Below, piece by piece: positions 16,526 to 24,976 of a stretch of DNA of 64,000 bases; positions within the stretch are counted from its first letter, which is position 1; the number at the start of each line of letters is the position of its first letter. The position numbers and the translations under genes were made by a program. The notes beneath the pieces are model-generated. The model saw nothing but the letters and a program-made list of their open reading frames with translations, was not told where the DNA came from and made no database searches. The DNA is from Halovenus amylolytica (lineage in GTDB: Archaea > Halobacteriota > Halobacteria > Halobacteriales > Haloarculaceae), in contig SAYS01000005.1 in assembly GCA_004015825.1 (NCBI GenBank), forward strand, positions 62,001-126,000, written 5' to 3'.

Positions 16526-16645
16526 TCAGTAGAACGTGTCAGAACAGTCGTAGACCACACCGTGCTGTGGGCAGACGTACTTGCAGTGCCGGTGGTACAT
16601 CGGCTCGCCACAGCTCGGACAGGGACGGCCGCCATCGTCTGTCAC
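16526..16645 (-). CDS. 39-residue HVO_2753-type zinc finger protein
   Basis: A tiny gene opening with GTG at 16645; a TGA lies three codons upstream, so GTG is the only possible start. The product carries CPSCGEPMYHRHCKYVCPQHG, four cysteine/histidine metal pairs that could bind two zinc ions. The core is nearly identical to my memory of the Haloferax HVO_2753 small zinc-finger protein, which is involved in motility and biofilm formation. This copy is shorter at the N terminus. It lies just upstream of nothing else on its strand and converges on the VTT gene. Confidence 0.85.
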   Translation of the reverse strand: MTDDGGRPCPSCGEPMYHRHCKYVCPQHGVVYDCSDTFY

Positions 16646-16701
16646 AGTAGTTCATCGTAGGAAGACACGGAGTATGATTGTTCTGGTTCCGACGGTTTCG
16701 T

Positions 16702-19371
16702 TCAGGAGTCGTCGAGTTGCTCCTGCCAGTTCTGGACTTTCGAGAGCAACTCGATCGGCGGCGTCTCGTTGATATTCAGGTCGGCAATCGAGTCAAGCAC
16801 CGCTTGCGTTTCCTCGCCAATCGCCGGCACCTCCTCCGGAGACTCCGTCTGTGCCCCTGCGCCGCCATCCGTCGTGGCGGCCCGATCGGGCGATGTCCCA
16901 GCCTCGGCCGTGAACTCCCCGCTGCCGAGATCGAACACAGCCTGGACTGGTTCACTGCTGTCCCCGCGTGCCTCGATCGCTTTCTCCTCGCGGAGTCTGT
17001 CGAGGACGTCTCGGGAGCGGTCGACAACTGGCTCGGGGACGCCCGCCAGGTCGGCAACGTGTATCCCGTAACTCCGATCCGTCGGCCCATCTCTGACCGT
17101 CCGGAGGAAGGTCACCTCGCCGTCGGACTCGTCGGCAGCCACGTGGACGTTGGCCACCCTGTTGAGGTGGTCCCCGAGCGCGGTCAGTTCGTGGTAATGG
17201 GTTGCAAACAGCGTTTTCGCCCGGACAGTGTTATGCAGATACTCCGTTGCAGCCCAGGCGATCGAGATACCGTCGTAGGTCGCGGTCCCCCGACCTACTT
17301 CGTCGAGAATAACGAGCGAATCCTCCGTCGCCGAGTGGAGAATGTTGGAGAGTTCCTGCATCTCGACCATGAACGTCGACCGGCCCTGTGCGAGTTCGTC
17401 GAGTGCGCCCACCCGTGTATAGATGCCGTCGACGACGCCGATCTCCGCCGACCGCGCGGGGACGAAGCTCCCGATCTGAGCCAGCAACGTGATCAGCGCG
17501 GCCTGGCGCATGTACGTCGATTTCCCGCTCATATTCGGCCCCGTGACGATCAGAAACTGCCGCTCGGGGTCGAGATGGAGATCGTTCGGGACGAACTCGG
17601 TGGTCTGCTCGACGACCGGGTGCCGACCGGCCTCGATATCGATGGTGCGATCCTCGCGGAGCGTCGGCCGTGTCCAGTCGTTCCGGACGGCGTGTGACGC
17701 CAGACTCGCGAGGGCGTCCGTCTCCGCGAGTACGCGACCGGCCGACTGGAGAAGTTCGGCGTTCGCTGCGACGCGGTCGCGCAACTGCTCGAACAGTTCC
17801 CGCTCTAGCTCGTGGCGTTGTTCCTCCAGGCGGAGAATCTCTCGCTCGCGTTCTTCGAGTTCGTCGATCGTGTACCGCGTACTGTTTTTGAGTGATTTTA
17901 TCTGGTCGTAGTGGTCTGGGACCTCGCCAGTTTCGCTGTTGCCGACCTGGATGTAGTAGCCGTCGGTCCGGTTACGGTCGACGGTCAGGTGAGTAATCCC
18001 GTGTTTCTGTTTTTCCCGGTCGTCGAGTGACGCGATCCAGGAGAGGGCCTCGTCGTGAGCCTCGATGATCTCGTCCAGTTCGTCGTCGTATCCCGTGGCG
18101 ATGAGGCCACCCTCGCTGATCGTTCCCGGTGGCTCGTCGACGAGCGCCGCGTCGAGTTCCTGTTGCAGGTCGGCGACGCGATCACTGTCCGGTCGGCCGA
18201 GAATGCCTGGCAGTGACGAATCTGCAAGCTGCTCGGTTCCAGTGACGAGTTCCTCGACATCCGGAAGCACCGCGAGCGTTTCCGCGCCGGCCCGGAGATC
18301 CCTTGCGTCGGCAGTGCCCGATGCCGCCCGCGACGCGAGTCGTTCGAGATCCGCACAGCCGTCGAGGTGTTCCTGCAGGCGTTCGCGTGCAATTGCAGCG
18401 GCGGCGAGTGCCTCGACAGCGCTGTGGCGACGTGAGAGTTCCTCGACGGACCGGCGCGGTCGCTGCAACCACTCACCGAGCAATCGACGGCCGGCACTCG
18501 TCTCCGTATGGTCGATCGTCGCGAGCACAGTCCCGGATCGGTCGCCCTGCATCGTCTCGGTCAGTTCGAGGTTACGCTGTGTCGTCGCATCCAGTTCGAC
18601 GTGATCCTCGGAGCCGTGTGCCTGGAGTCGTGTCATCGACGCCAGCACGCCAGCCCCGGTCTCTTCGACGTAGGAGAGGATCGCTCCGGCAGCCTGGATC
18701 GCCCCCTCGTCGTCGAGACCCACACTGTCGGCCGTCTCCTCGCCAAACTGCTCGCGAACAGTGTGTCGTGCTCGACCAGGTGCGAACGCCTCGGTGGTGT
18801 GCAGTGTGAAGGTCGCGTCGAGTCGATCCCGGAGCCGGTCGAGAAGGTCCTCGTCAGTGCGGAGGTCGGGACCGGGGAGTACCTCGACCGGCCGGAAGCG
18901 ATACAGTTCGGTCAGCAGTCGATCCGCGGAATCGGCACCGTCGACGCTCGCGACGTGGAACCTGCCTGTCGTTACGTCGGCGAATGCGAGTCCGTACCCG
19001 TCGTCCGTCGAGACGATGGCAGCGAGATACTGTGCCTCGCCGTCTGTCCGTTCGAGCAGGGTTCCGGGTGTGACCACGCGCGTGATCTCCCGTGCGTGCC
19101 CATCACCGGATTCATGTTGATCCGCGACGGCGACGCGGTAGCCACGTTCGACGAGCGCGGTGAGATACGGCGTCAGATCGGCGACCGGAACACCGGCCAT
19201 CGGATAGGAGGAGCCGTGTGAGGATTTCTCCGAGACCTTCAGATCGAGCTCCTCGGCGACGAGCTGGGCGTCGTCGTCGAAGAACTCGTAGAAGTCTCCG
19301 ACCTGCATCGCGAGAATGTCCGCGTCAGTGTCGGCTTTGAGATCGAAGAACTCGCCGACGATACCTGTCAT
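16702..19371 (-). CDS. mutS: DNA mismatch repair ATPase MutS
   Basis: An 889-residue MutS1-type protein. The N-terminal mismatch-recognition domain has the GDFYEFF motif (Phe-x-Glu wedge) near residue 28, so it should detect mismatches, unlike MutS2/MutS5 groups. The connector, lever and clamp domains follow. The ATPase domain has Walker A GPNMSGKST near residue 613 and Walker B LVILDEVGRGT near 690. The C terminus (about 775-889) is an acidic linker and a short helix for dimer or tetramer formation. mutL is not adjacent in the window. Loss of MutS in haloarchaea has little effect on mutation rate in reported work, with NucS/EndoMS as an alternative system. Confidence 0.95.
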   Translation of the reverse strand: MTGIVGEFFDLKADTDADILAMQVGDFYEFFDDDAQLVAEELDLKVSEKSSHGSSYPMAGVPVADLTPYLTALVERGYRVAVADQHESGDGHAREITRVVTPGTLLERTDGEAQYLAAIVSTDDGYGLAFADVTTGRFHVASVDGADSADRLLTELYRFRPVEVLPGPDLRTDEDLLDRLRDRLDATFTLHTTEAFAPGRARHTVREQFGEETADSVGLDDEGAIQAAGAILSYVEETGAGVLASMTRLQAHGSEDHVELDATTQRNLELTETMQGDRSGTVLATIDHTETSAGRRLLGEWLQRPRRSVEELSRRHSAVEALAAAAIARERLQEHLDGCADLERLASRAASGTADARDLRAGAETLAVLPDVEELVTGTEQLADSSLPGILGRPDSDRVADLQQELDAALVDEPPGTISEGGLIATGYDDELDEIIEAHDEALSWIASLDDREKQKHGITHLTVDRNRTDGYYIQVGNSETGEVPDHYDQIKSLKNSTRYTIDELEEREREILRLEEQRHELERELFEQLRDRVAANAELLQSAGRVLAETDALASLASHAVRNDWTRPTLREDRTIDIEAGRHPVVEQTTEFVPNDLHLDPERQFLIVTGPNMSGKSTYMRQAALITLLAQIGSFVPARSAEIGVVDGIYTRVGALDELAQGRSTFMVEMQELSNILHSATEDSLVILDEVGRGTATYDGISIAWAATEYLHNTVRAKTLFATHYHELTALGDHLNRVANVHVAADESDGEVTFLRTVRDGPTDRSYGIHVADLAGVPEPVVDRSRDVLDRLREEKAIEARGDSSEPVQAVFDLGSGEFTAEAGTSPDRAATTDGGAGAQTESPEEVPAIGEETQAVLDSIADLNINETPPIELLSKVQNWQEQLDDS

Positions 19372-19442
19372 ACAACCTCTTGTGTGCGTCTTCGATTAAA
19401 ACGTCACGGGTCGGCGCTGCCGGGCGAAAAACTCTCGATCGG

Positions 19443-20504
19443 TCAGTCGTCAGCACTCGGGGCAGGTGGTTCGATATCGATCTCGCCAGCGTCGAGTTCT
19501 GCCTCGATCTCGCGGGCTGCTTTGACCATGTTCTCCATCTTCCCGTAGGCGACCTCGCGGGGGAGGAGTTTCACGCCGCAGTCCGGACTGACTGTCAGTC
19601 GCTCCGGCGGCACGATCTCCAGTGCTTTCTTGATGTTCTCCTTGATCTCTTCGACGGTTTCGATCTCGCGGGCGTGGATATCCACGACACCCATCGCGAG
19701 ATCCTTGCTGAACGTTGGCTCTTTGAAGACGTCGAGCTGTTCGTAGCCACCGTTACAGAGTTCGATGTCGAACTCGTGGACAGGGTACTCCAGAATTTCC
19801 GGGTAGATCCGGGAGTAATCGCCGTAACAGACGTGGAGCCCGAGTCGCACCTCTTCGGGGATATCCGCGACGATCCGGTCGAGACACTCGCCGACGATGG
19901 CGTGGTCGTCCGGCGTCGTCGCGAGCGCTGGCTCGTCGATCTGGATGTAGCGTGCGCCTGCATCGACGAGGGCTTCGATCTCCTCGTTGACCAGTTCCGC
20001 GAGTTCGTAGGCGAGTTCTGCTTCGTCGTCGTAGACCTCGTTAAAGGACCACTTCGCGAGCGTGTACGGGCCGGTGATCGGGACTTTGACTGGCTGGGTG
20101 GCAACATCGGAGGTAAACTCGTACTCCGAGACGAGCCATTCCTCCTCGTACTCGACCTCGTCGACGACGCTCGGTTTGTCGAAGTAGTTGTGACCCCAGA
20201 CCTTGACGGGGCCGTTGAACTCGTAGCCGTCGATGCGGTGGGCGAAGTACTCGACCATCTCGTTGCGTCGCATCTCGCCATCACAGACAACGTCGAGTCC
20301 GCAGCGTTCGTGTTCCTGCGTGATCAGTCGGGCCGCGTCGTCTTTTGCCTCCTCGAAGTCCTCGGCATCGAACTTGCTGTCCTCGTCCTCGAAGAGGTCC
20401 CGCGCGCGGTGGAGCCACTTCGGTTTCGGGTACGAGCCGACGACTGTCGTCAGAAGGAAGTGTTCGTTCTCGTGATCGTCCGGTCTGAATTGTTCACGCG
20501 TCAT
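19443..20504 (-). CDS. metE: Cobalamin-independent methionine synthase, catalytic (MetE C-terminal) type
   Basis: A 353-residue protein starting at ATG 20504, which overlaps the stop of the upstream paralogue in an ATGA. It matches the C-terminal catalytic half of MetE: VVGSYPKP at the start, IQIDEPAL near 190, and zinc ligands in LHVCYGDY (His and Cys), plus the final Cys in SPDCGVKLL. The reaction is methyl transfer from a folate or other methyl donor to homocysteine. The archaeal enzymes lack the N-terminal domain of bacterial MetE; the methyl donor in haloarchaea is uncertain. A longer reading upstream is arginine-rich and belongs to the neighbour. Confidence 0.92.
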   Translation of the reverse strand: MTREQFRPDDHENEHFLLTTVVGSYPKPKWLHRARDLFEDEDSKFDAEDFEEAKDDAARLITQEHERCGLDVVCDGEMRRNEMVEYFAHRIDGYEFNGPVKVWGHNYFDKPSVVDEVEYEEEWLVSEYEFTSDVATQPVKVPITGPYTLAKWSFNEVYDDEAELAYELAELVNEEIEALVDAGARYIQIDEPALATTPDDHAIVGECLDRIVADIPEEVRLGLHVCYGDYSRIYPEILEYPVHEFDIELCNGGYEQLDVFKEPTFSKDLAMGVVDIHAREIETVEEIKENIKKALEIVPPERLTVSPDCGVKLLPREVAYGKMENMVKAAREIEAELDAGEIDIEPPAPSADD

Positions 20505-21496
20505 GCTTTCACCTCCGCTTTCTGGACCGCACCAAGCGCTTCCAGTTTCTCCTCGAAACGGTTGACTGGGAGGTAAAACGTCTCCGTGTTTGTCGTCGCG
20601 TAGATCCGCTCGTAGTCGTTTTGCTGGGTCTGTTCGCTGAACCACTCGACACGCTCGGTGATCGTCTCCGGCGACTCGACGAGTGTGTTCTGTCCGTCGA
20701 CGACGCCGAGTGCGACATCGTCCGGCGTGCCGTACTCCTGTGCGTTGTAGACGTTCTCGTCGTGGTTGGAGACGAGGTCGAAACCGAGCGCGTCGATATC
20801 TGCATCCATCACGTGTGCGTAGACCTTCTCCTCCAGTGCACCCCAGTACGGGTAGGCGACGACGTCTGCGTCGATCGCGTTCGCAACGGTATCGAGTGCC
20901 TCGCTGGCTCGCTCGTCTTCACCCTCCTCGGGTGCGTTCTCGACGAGCGACGGTTCGAGCAAGAACAGCGTCTCGACAGCCGGGAGCTGGTCTGCCTCTT
21001 CGGCCAGGAAGTCGGCGATTGCAGCGAGGAACTCCTCACTGTCGTCGTAGTACTCGTCGGTCGCGAGATCCGCGAGCGAGTACGGACCAGGCAGCACTGC
21101 CTGCAGACCGTCGTCGACCTGCTCGGCCCCAGCGGAGAGTTCGGCTGCGACGTCGCCGGTCGCGGAGAGTTCGTCGTTGACGACTGGCTCCCGGTAGAAG
21201 TTGTTGTTGTCGTAGTAGCGGACGATCCCCCGCGTTTCGACGTCGTCGTGGACGACCAGTGGGTGGGCGATCATGTCGTCCCAGCGGCCCTGGCCCTCGA
21301 CGATCCGATCGAGACTGGCTGCCTTTTGTGCGTCGATAAATTCAGTTCGAACCTCCTCGTAGGCCGACTGGATCTCCGGCCCTTCGTCACCGCTGATCAG
21401 GTCTTCCTTCTGGTTTCCTTTCAGGGTTTTCAGGTCCTCTTTCGCCCAGTCGGGCAGAGGATACAGTCCTGGCGTCGTCGAAACGATTTCCGTCAT
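20501..21496 (-). CDS. MetE-like paralogue without the zinc ligands
   Basis: A 331-residue protein starting MTEIVSTTPGLYPLPDWAK. It shares the TIM-barrel pattern of MetE (LPGPYSLADLATDEYYDD, LGVVDGQNTLVESPETI), yet the HxC and final Cys positions are replaced (for example SNHDENVYNAQEY), so it probably cannot bind the catalytic zinc. It overlaps the catalytic gene by 4 bp and is upstream of it. I infer a folate-binding or structural partner that restores the two-domain arrangement of full-length MetE as separate chains. Confidence 0.85.
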   Translation of the reverse strand: MTEIVSTTPGLYPLPDWAKEDLKTLKGNQKEDLISGDEGPEIQSAYEEVRTEFIDAQKAASLDRIVEGQGRWDDMIAHPLVVHDDVETRGIVRYYDNNNFYREPVVNDELSATGDVAAELSAGAEQVDDGLQAVLPGPYSLADLATDEYYDDSEEFLAAIADFLAEEADQLPAVETLFLLEPSLVENAPEEGEDERASEALDTVANAIDADVVAYPYWGALEEKVYAHVMDADIDALGFDLVSNHDENVYNAQEYGTPDDVALGVVDGQNTLVESPETITERVEWFSEQTQQNDYERIYATTNTETFYLPVNRFEEKLEALGAVQKAEVKA

Positions 21497-21580
21497 TGGA
21501 GCGATCTATGCCATGACGGGCTTTAATATTTTCTTTTCCGATATGCCCTGTAGTTATTCCACAGGCAGTATCCGAGCGCC

Positions 21581-22222
21581 TTACCGCGACTCGGGGGTAA
21601 ACCGGACCACGAGGAGTTTTTCGAAGGGGTGGGATTCTTCGGCGACAATCGTACTCTCTAGCCCTCTCTCGATAGCAAACTCCCGGACTTCTCCCGGACC
21701 AGTCAACGTCGAGATCAACAGGTACGCGCGCCCACGCTCCCGAAGGACGCGACCGACACCATCGAGGAAGGGGTCGACGACAGCGCGGCCGTCCTCACCG
21801 CCCGAGAGTGCCCGTTCCATCCAGTCGTCCCACTCCTGCTCTGGCGGCGTCGGTAGATAGGGCGGGTTACAAAGTACGACGTCGAACGTATCCGGTCTGA
21901 ACGGCTCGAACATATCACCGCGGACGACCGGTACACCGACATCGGCGGCCTGTCGGCAGGCGTCCGGATTGATATCGACGCCGACCATCCGAAGACCAGT
22001 TTCAGTTTCGAGTCGGTCGGCAACGTAGCCGGAACCGGTCCCGACGTCGAGGCCTCTGGCGTGAGAGTCCAGTTCGATAGCTCCCGACTGGAGTTCCTCG
22101 ACGACAGTCTCCGCGAGCAGGCGCGAGTCCTCTGCTGGCTGGTAGACAGTCTCGACGTCGCGCTGGGCTGTGAGTTCGGGCTGGCTTTTCGGCTCCCCAT
22201 CCCCGGTGTCGCCGTCGGTCAT
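21581..22222 (-). CDS. HemK2/MTQ2-type protein-(glutamine-N5) methyltransferase
   Basis: A 213-residue class I SAM methyltransferase. The SAM loop is LDVGTGSGYVAD near residue 60 and the catalytic NPPYLPT near 118. A short length with no N-terminal PrmC domain is typical of archaeal/eukaryotic HemK2, which methylates the GGQ glutamine of release factor aRF1. It starts by ATGA overlap with ksgA, and the ksgA-hemK order is common in archaea. Confidence 0.9.
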   Translation of the reverse strand: MTDGDTGDGEPKSQPELTAQRDVETVYQPAEDSRLLAETVVEELQSGAIELDSHARGLDVGTGSGYVADRLETETGLRMVGVDINPDACRQAADVGVPVVRGDMFEPFRPDTFDVVLCNPPYLPTPPEQEWDDWMERALSGGEDGRAVVDPFLDGVGRVLRERGRAYLLISTLTGPGEVREFAIERGLESTIVAEESHPFEKLLVVRFTPESR

Positions 22223-23076
22223 GCAGTCGGCTCTCCCGGTGAGCCCACTTCCCAGGCGAGTGTCGCGAGCTGTGCGAAGTCGGCTGGCGTCAGATTGCCG
22301 GCACGCTTGTCGATCAGCTCTTCGTCTGCGGCCGCGACGACGGCATCACCATCCTCCAGTCCGGAGATGTGGACCGTGTTTCGGATCGCATTTCGCATCG
22401 TCTTCCGGCGCTGTGTGAACACCGCCCGGAGGAAGCGCATGAAAAACTCGTCGTCGGGCACGCTGTACTCGGGTTTGCGCGGGATCGCCCTGATGACGGC
22501 ACTGTCGACGGCCGGCTGGGGATCGAACGCCTCCGGCGGAATGCCTTCGACGATCTCGATGTCGGCATAGTGACCAGCCGTCACCGAGAGTCGGCCGTAC
22601 TCGTCGGTACCCGGATGGGCAGCCATCCGCTCGGCGAACTCACGCTGGAAGGTGAGTACGAGCGGTTGGCCGTGTGGAAAGAGTCGGAATGCAATCTCGC
22701 TGGAGATTCCGTAGGGAAGATTCGAAATCGACGCGGTGAAATCTGGGAGTGGAACCTCCAGTGCATCACCCTCGATCACCGTAAGATCCCCAGCATCGAT
22801 GGCGTCGGCAAACTCCTCGCGGAGGAACGTGGCCAGATCGGGATCACGCTCTACGACGGAGACGTGGTCGCCGACGGCGAGGAGTCGGTCTGTCAGCGCG
22901 CCGTTGCCCGCACCGATTTCGAGAATGTGTGCCGTGTCCATCCCCACGTCGGTCGCGTAGCTGGGGAGTCGATCCAGGACGCGGTCGTCGACGAGGAAAT
23001 GCTGGTCGCGGTTCGGATCGCCCGCGACACCAGCACGAGCGCGCAACCGGTCCGGATCACGAAACTGCTCTGTCAT
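22219..23076 (-). CDS. ksgA: 16S rRNA dimethyladenosine transferase KsgA/Dim1
   Basis: A 285-residue Rossmann-fold methyltransferase that dimethylates two adjacent adenines in helix 45 of 16S rRNA. The DQHFLVDDRV entry motif, ILEIGAGNGALT (SAM motif I) near 50, and ISNLPYGIS (NLPY catalytic motif) near 115 are all present, followed by the C-terminal helical domain with FTQRRKTMRNAI. The start MTEQFRDP is chosen; an ATG three codons upstream is possible. The gene lies between DUF655 and hemK in a minus-strand operon. Confidence 0.94.
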   Translation of the reverse strand: MTEQFRDPDRLRARAGVAGDPNRDQHFLVDDRVLDRLPSYATDVGMDTAHILEIGAGNGALTDRLLAVGDHVSVVERDPDLATFLREEFADAIDAGDLTVIEGDALEVPLPDFTASISNLPYGISSEIAFRLFPHGQPLVLTFQREFAERMAAHPGTDEYGRLSVTAGHYADIEIVEGIPPEAFDPQPAVDSAVIRAIPRKPEYSVPDDEFFMRFLRAVFTQRRKTMRNAIRNTVHISGLEDGDAVVAAADEELIDKRAGNLTPADFAQLATLAWEVGSPGEPTA

Positions 23077-23143
23077 TGTGGGCACTACGCGGGCCGTCTC
23101 ATTTCTGTCTACTCATTTCACCCTGGTCCGGCGATCACTCCAC

Positions 23144-23725
23144 TCACTCCTGTTCGTCCTGTCGCACGAAGATGCGGTATTTGAGATCCTCCTCGCGGAG
23201 TTCTTCCATTATCCGGTCGACGAGTGTTTCCTTGGGGTTGTGGAGACCGCCGATGCGGGATTCGAGATCTTCGAAGCTCTCGAAGGGTTGGCGTTTGCGC
23301 TCGTCCAGGATGTTGTTCCGGAGTTTCTTCCCGATCCCGGGGAGCAGATTCAGCTGGTGGAGCCGGAGCGTGATCGGCTGGGCGTCGTTGTAGAAGTCGA
23401 CGAACCGCTGTTGCTGTTCATCGACGATATCCTCGATCACGTACGCCAGTTCCGACTGGGCACCGCCCGGCAGCTCGTCGTACTCGATTTCGCTGTATCT
23501 CGTCACGAAATCGCCGCTGGCGACGTCGATGCGGTCACCGATCGAGACGTTGGCGTCGGACTCCGCAATAAATTCGTAGAGGGCAAAATCGTCGTAATCG
23601 AGCACGTATCCGAGTGGATCTTTCTCGTACTGGGGCCGGTCGTCCGATGTGCGACCGTGTGGCAGGAAATCTAACACGACACCTGTGGCCTCACCAGTAT
23701 CGTCGGCGGGTTCGCCATCACTCAT
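23144..23725 (-). CDS. DUF655 family protein with helix-hairpin-helix
   Basis: A 193-residue archaeal DUF655 protein. An OB-like N-terminal part (VVLDFLPHGRTSDD to SIGDRIDV) is followed by a helix-hairpin-helix segment, LNLLPGIGKKLRNNILDERK, near 125-145. It presumably binds nucleic acid; the family is almost always linked to ksgA in archaea, so a role in rRNA processing is inferred. In many archaea rpl21e and rpoF precede it; here an independent TATA box lies about 27 bases before its ATG and L7Ae lies divergently, so that linkage is broken. Confidence 0.9.
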   Translation of the reverse strand: MSDGEPADDTGEATGVVLDFLPHGRTSDDRPQYEKDPLGYVLDYDDFALYEFIAESDANVSIGDRIDVASGDFVTRYSEIEYDELPGGAQSELAYVIEDIVDEQQQRFVDFYNDAQPITLRLHQLNLLPGIGKKLRNNILDERKRQPFESFEDLESRIGGLHNPKETLVDRIMEELREEDLKYRIFVRQDEQE

Positions 23726-23747
23726 GTCAGTTTCCTACGGCGAGGGC

Positions 23748-23757
23748 TTACTTAAAC
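23748..23757 (-). promoter_or_regulatory. TATA box of the DUF655-ksgA-hemK operon
   Basis: On the minus strand CGTTTAAGTA sits about 27 bases before ATG 23725, consistent with a leaderless transcript of the operon. Confidence 0.5.
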
Positions 23758-23810
23758 GTGCGCAGACCAGGCCGTGCCGAGCCGTCGCATACAATCACTG
23801 CTTCGAAACC

Positions 23811-23955
23811 GCTTTAAGGTACGCTGGACCAGTTGTGTGTACAGCCTGTGCGGGGTTGATGACGCTCCCAGCTCGCGATGCCGGCATCCGTCGGCAGTAT
23901 AGGACACGCGGAGAGCGGGGGAGTGTGAGCCCACGCCCAGGAGGTGAACACAACC
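23811..23955 (+). promoter_or_regulatory. Promoter and long structured leader of rpl7ae
   Basis: The TATA box CTTTAAGG at about 23811 predicts a start near 23836, leaving a leader of about 120 bases, unusual in an organism with mainly leaderless genes. The leader ends with a strong ribosome-binding site, AGGAGGTGA at 23939-23947, 11 bases from the ATG. It can fold into a long hairpin (CTCCC with GGGAG, GCTC with GAGC, TGCCG with CGGCA). TTGATGA on the 5' arm and GTGTGAG on the 3' arm resemble box C and D halves of a kink-turn, the L7Ae binding site. Confidence 0.55.
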
Positions 23956-24318
23956 ATGCCAGTATATGCTGACTTTGACGTCCCTGCAGATCTCGAGGAC
24001 GACGCACTCGATGCACTCGAGGTAGCGCGGGACACAGGAACGGTAAAGAAAGGAACGAACGAAACAACAAAAGCTGTCGAGCGAGGGAACGCGGAACTCG
24101 TTTATGTCGCAGAAGACGTCCAGCCCGAGGAGATCGTGATGCATCTGCCGGAGCTGGCAGACGAGAAATCGGTGCCGTATCTCTTCGTCGCCACGCAGGA
24201 CGATCTCGGCCACTCCGCCGGTCTGGAGGTCGGCAGCGCCGCGGCAGCGATCACCGACACCGGTGACGCCGAGGGCGATATCGAGGATATCGTCGAGAAA
24301 CTCGAGGAGCTCAACTGA
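23956..24318 (+). CDS. rpl7ae: Ribosomal protein L7Ae
   Basis: A 120-residue kink-turn-binding protein. The [23 protein letters not shown] and [18 protein letters not shown] segments are the L7Ae/L30e core, including the loop that discriminates K-turns. It is part of the 50S subunit, of box C/D and H/ACA guide complexes and of archaeal RNase P. ATG 23956 is chosen since a Shine-Dalgarno sequence precedes it and haloarchaeal homologues begin [10 protein letters not shown]. It heads the operon with rps28e, rpl24e and ndk. Autoregulation through the leader is likely. Confidence 0.97.
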   Translation: MPVYADFDVPADLEDDALDALEVARDTGTVKKGTNETTKAVERGNAELVYVAEDVQPEEIVMHLPELADEKSVPYLFVATQDDLGHSAGLEVGSAAAAITDTGDAEGDIEDIVEKLEELN

Positions 24319-24329
24319 GGTGAGTACGT

Positions 24330-24557
24330 ATGAGCGCAGAGGAATCTGAAGACGGCGGTTCCACGCCCGCAGAGGTCATCGAACTCGTGGGCCGGACAGG
24401 GATGCACGGCGAGGCCATGCAGGTCAAATGCCGCATCCGCGAGGGGTCGAACAAGGGCCGGATCATCACCCGGAACGTGCTCGGTCCCGTCCGCGAGGGC
24501 GATGTACTCCAGTTGCGCGAAACAGCCCGCGAAGCCGACACCATCGGAGGACAATAA
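24330..24557 (+). CDS. rps28e: Ribosomal protein S28e
   Basis: A 75-residue small-subunit protein with the S1-like fold. The core [21 protein letters not shown] and the C-terminal [22 protein letters not shown] are diagnostic. The ATG follows GAGGTGAG at a usual distance, 11 bases after the rpl7ae stop. Its TAA overlaps the rpl24e ATG by one base (TAATG), so translation is coupled. Confidence 0.97.
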   Translation: MSAEESEDGGSTPAEVIELVGRTGMHGEAMQVKCRIREGSNKGRIITRNVLGPVREGDVLQLRETAREADTIGGQ

Positions 24558-24976
24558 TGGTCCAGAAACGAACCTGCGATTACACCGGTGAGGATATCGA
24601 GCCCGGAACCGGAACGATGTTCGTCCGAACTGACGGGAGCATCCTCTGGTTCAAGGACTCGAAAGCGAAGAAAAACTACATGATGGGCCGGGAAGCCCGT
24701 GACCTCGAATGGATCGGCTACGAAGAGACCGAGGAAGCTGAAGAGAGTCCATCCGAGGAAGAAGAAAGCCCGGCTGACACCGAAGAAGCGTCTGAACAAG
24801 CAGATGCCGAAGCTGTCGAGGCTGAAGACGAAGAAGTAGACACCGAGTCCGAGGCAGCCGAAGACGAGGAGGAGACGGCTGAAGAGGAAGATGCTGATGC
24901 AGACGCAGTCAAAACTGACGGCGACGTCGACGAGGACGACGACGCGACCGAAGAAGAGACAGAAGCACAAGCATGA
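24557..24976 (+). CDS. rpl24e: Ribosomal protein L24e with long acidic tail and missing zinc cysteines
   Basis: A 139-residue protein; residues 1-55 are the L24e domain ([21 protein letters not shown] and GREARDLEW). Haloarcula-type L24e has four zinc cysteines; here only C7 remains, the second being threonine and the last two replaced in [10 protein letters not shown]. Residues 57-139 are an acidic Glu/Asp/Ala-rich tail, longer than usual, and likely disordered. The domain should still sit in the 50S subunit. It overlaps rps28e by 1 bp and ndk by 4 bp. Confidence 0.95.
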   Translation: MVQKRTCDYTGEDIEPGTGTMFVRTDGSILWFKDSKAKKNYMMGREARDLEWIGYEETEEAEESPSEEEESPADTEEASEQADAEAVEAEDEEVDTESEAAEDEEETAEEEDADADAVKTDGDVDEDDDATEEETEAQA

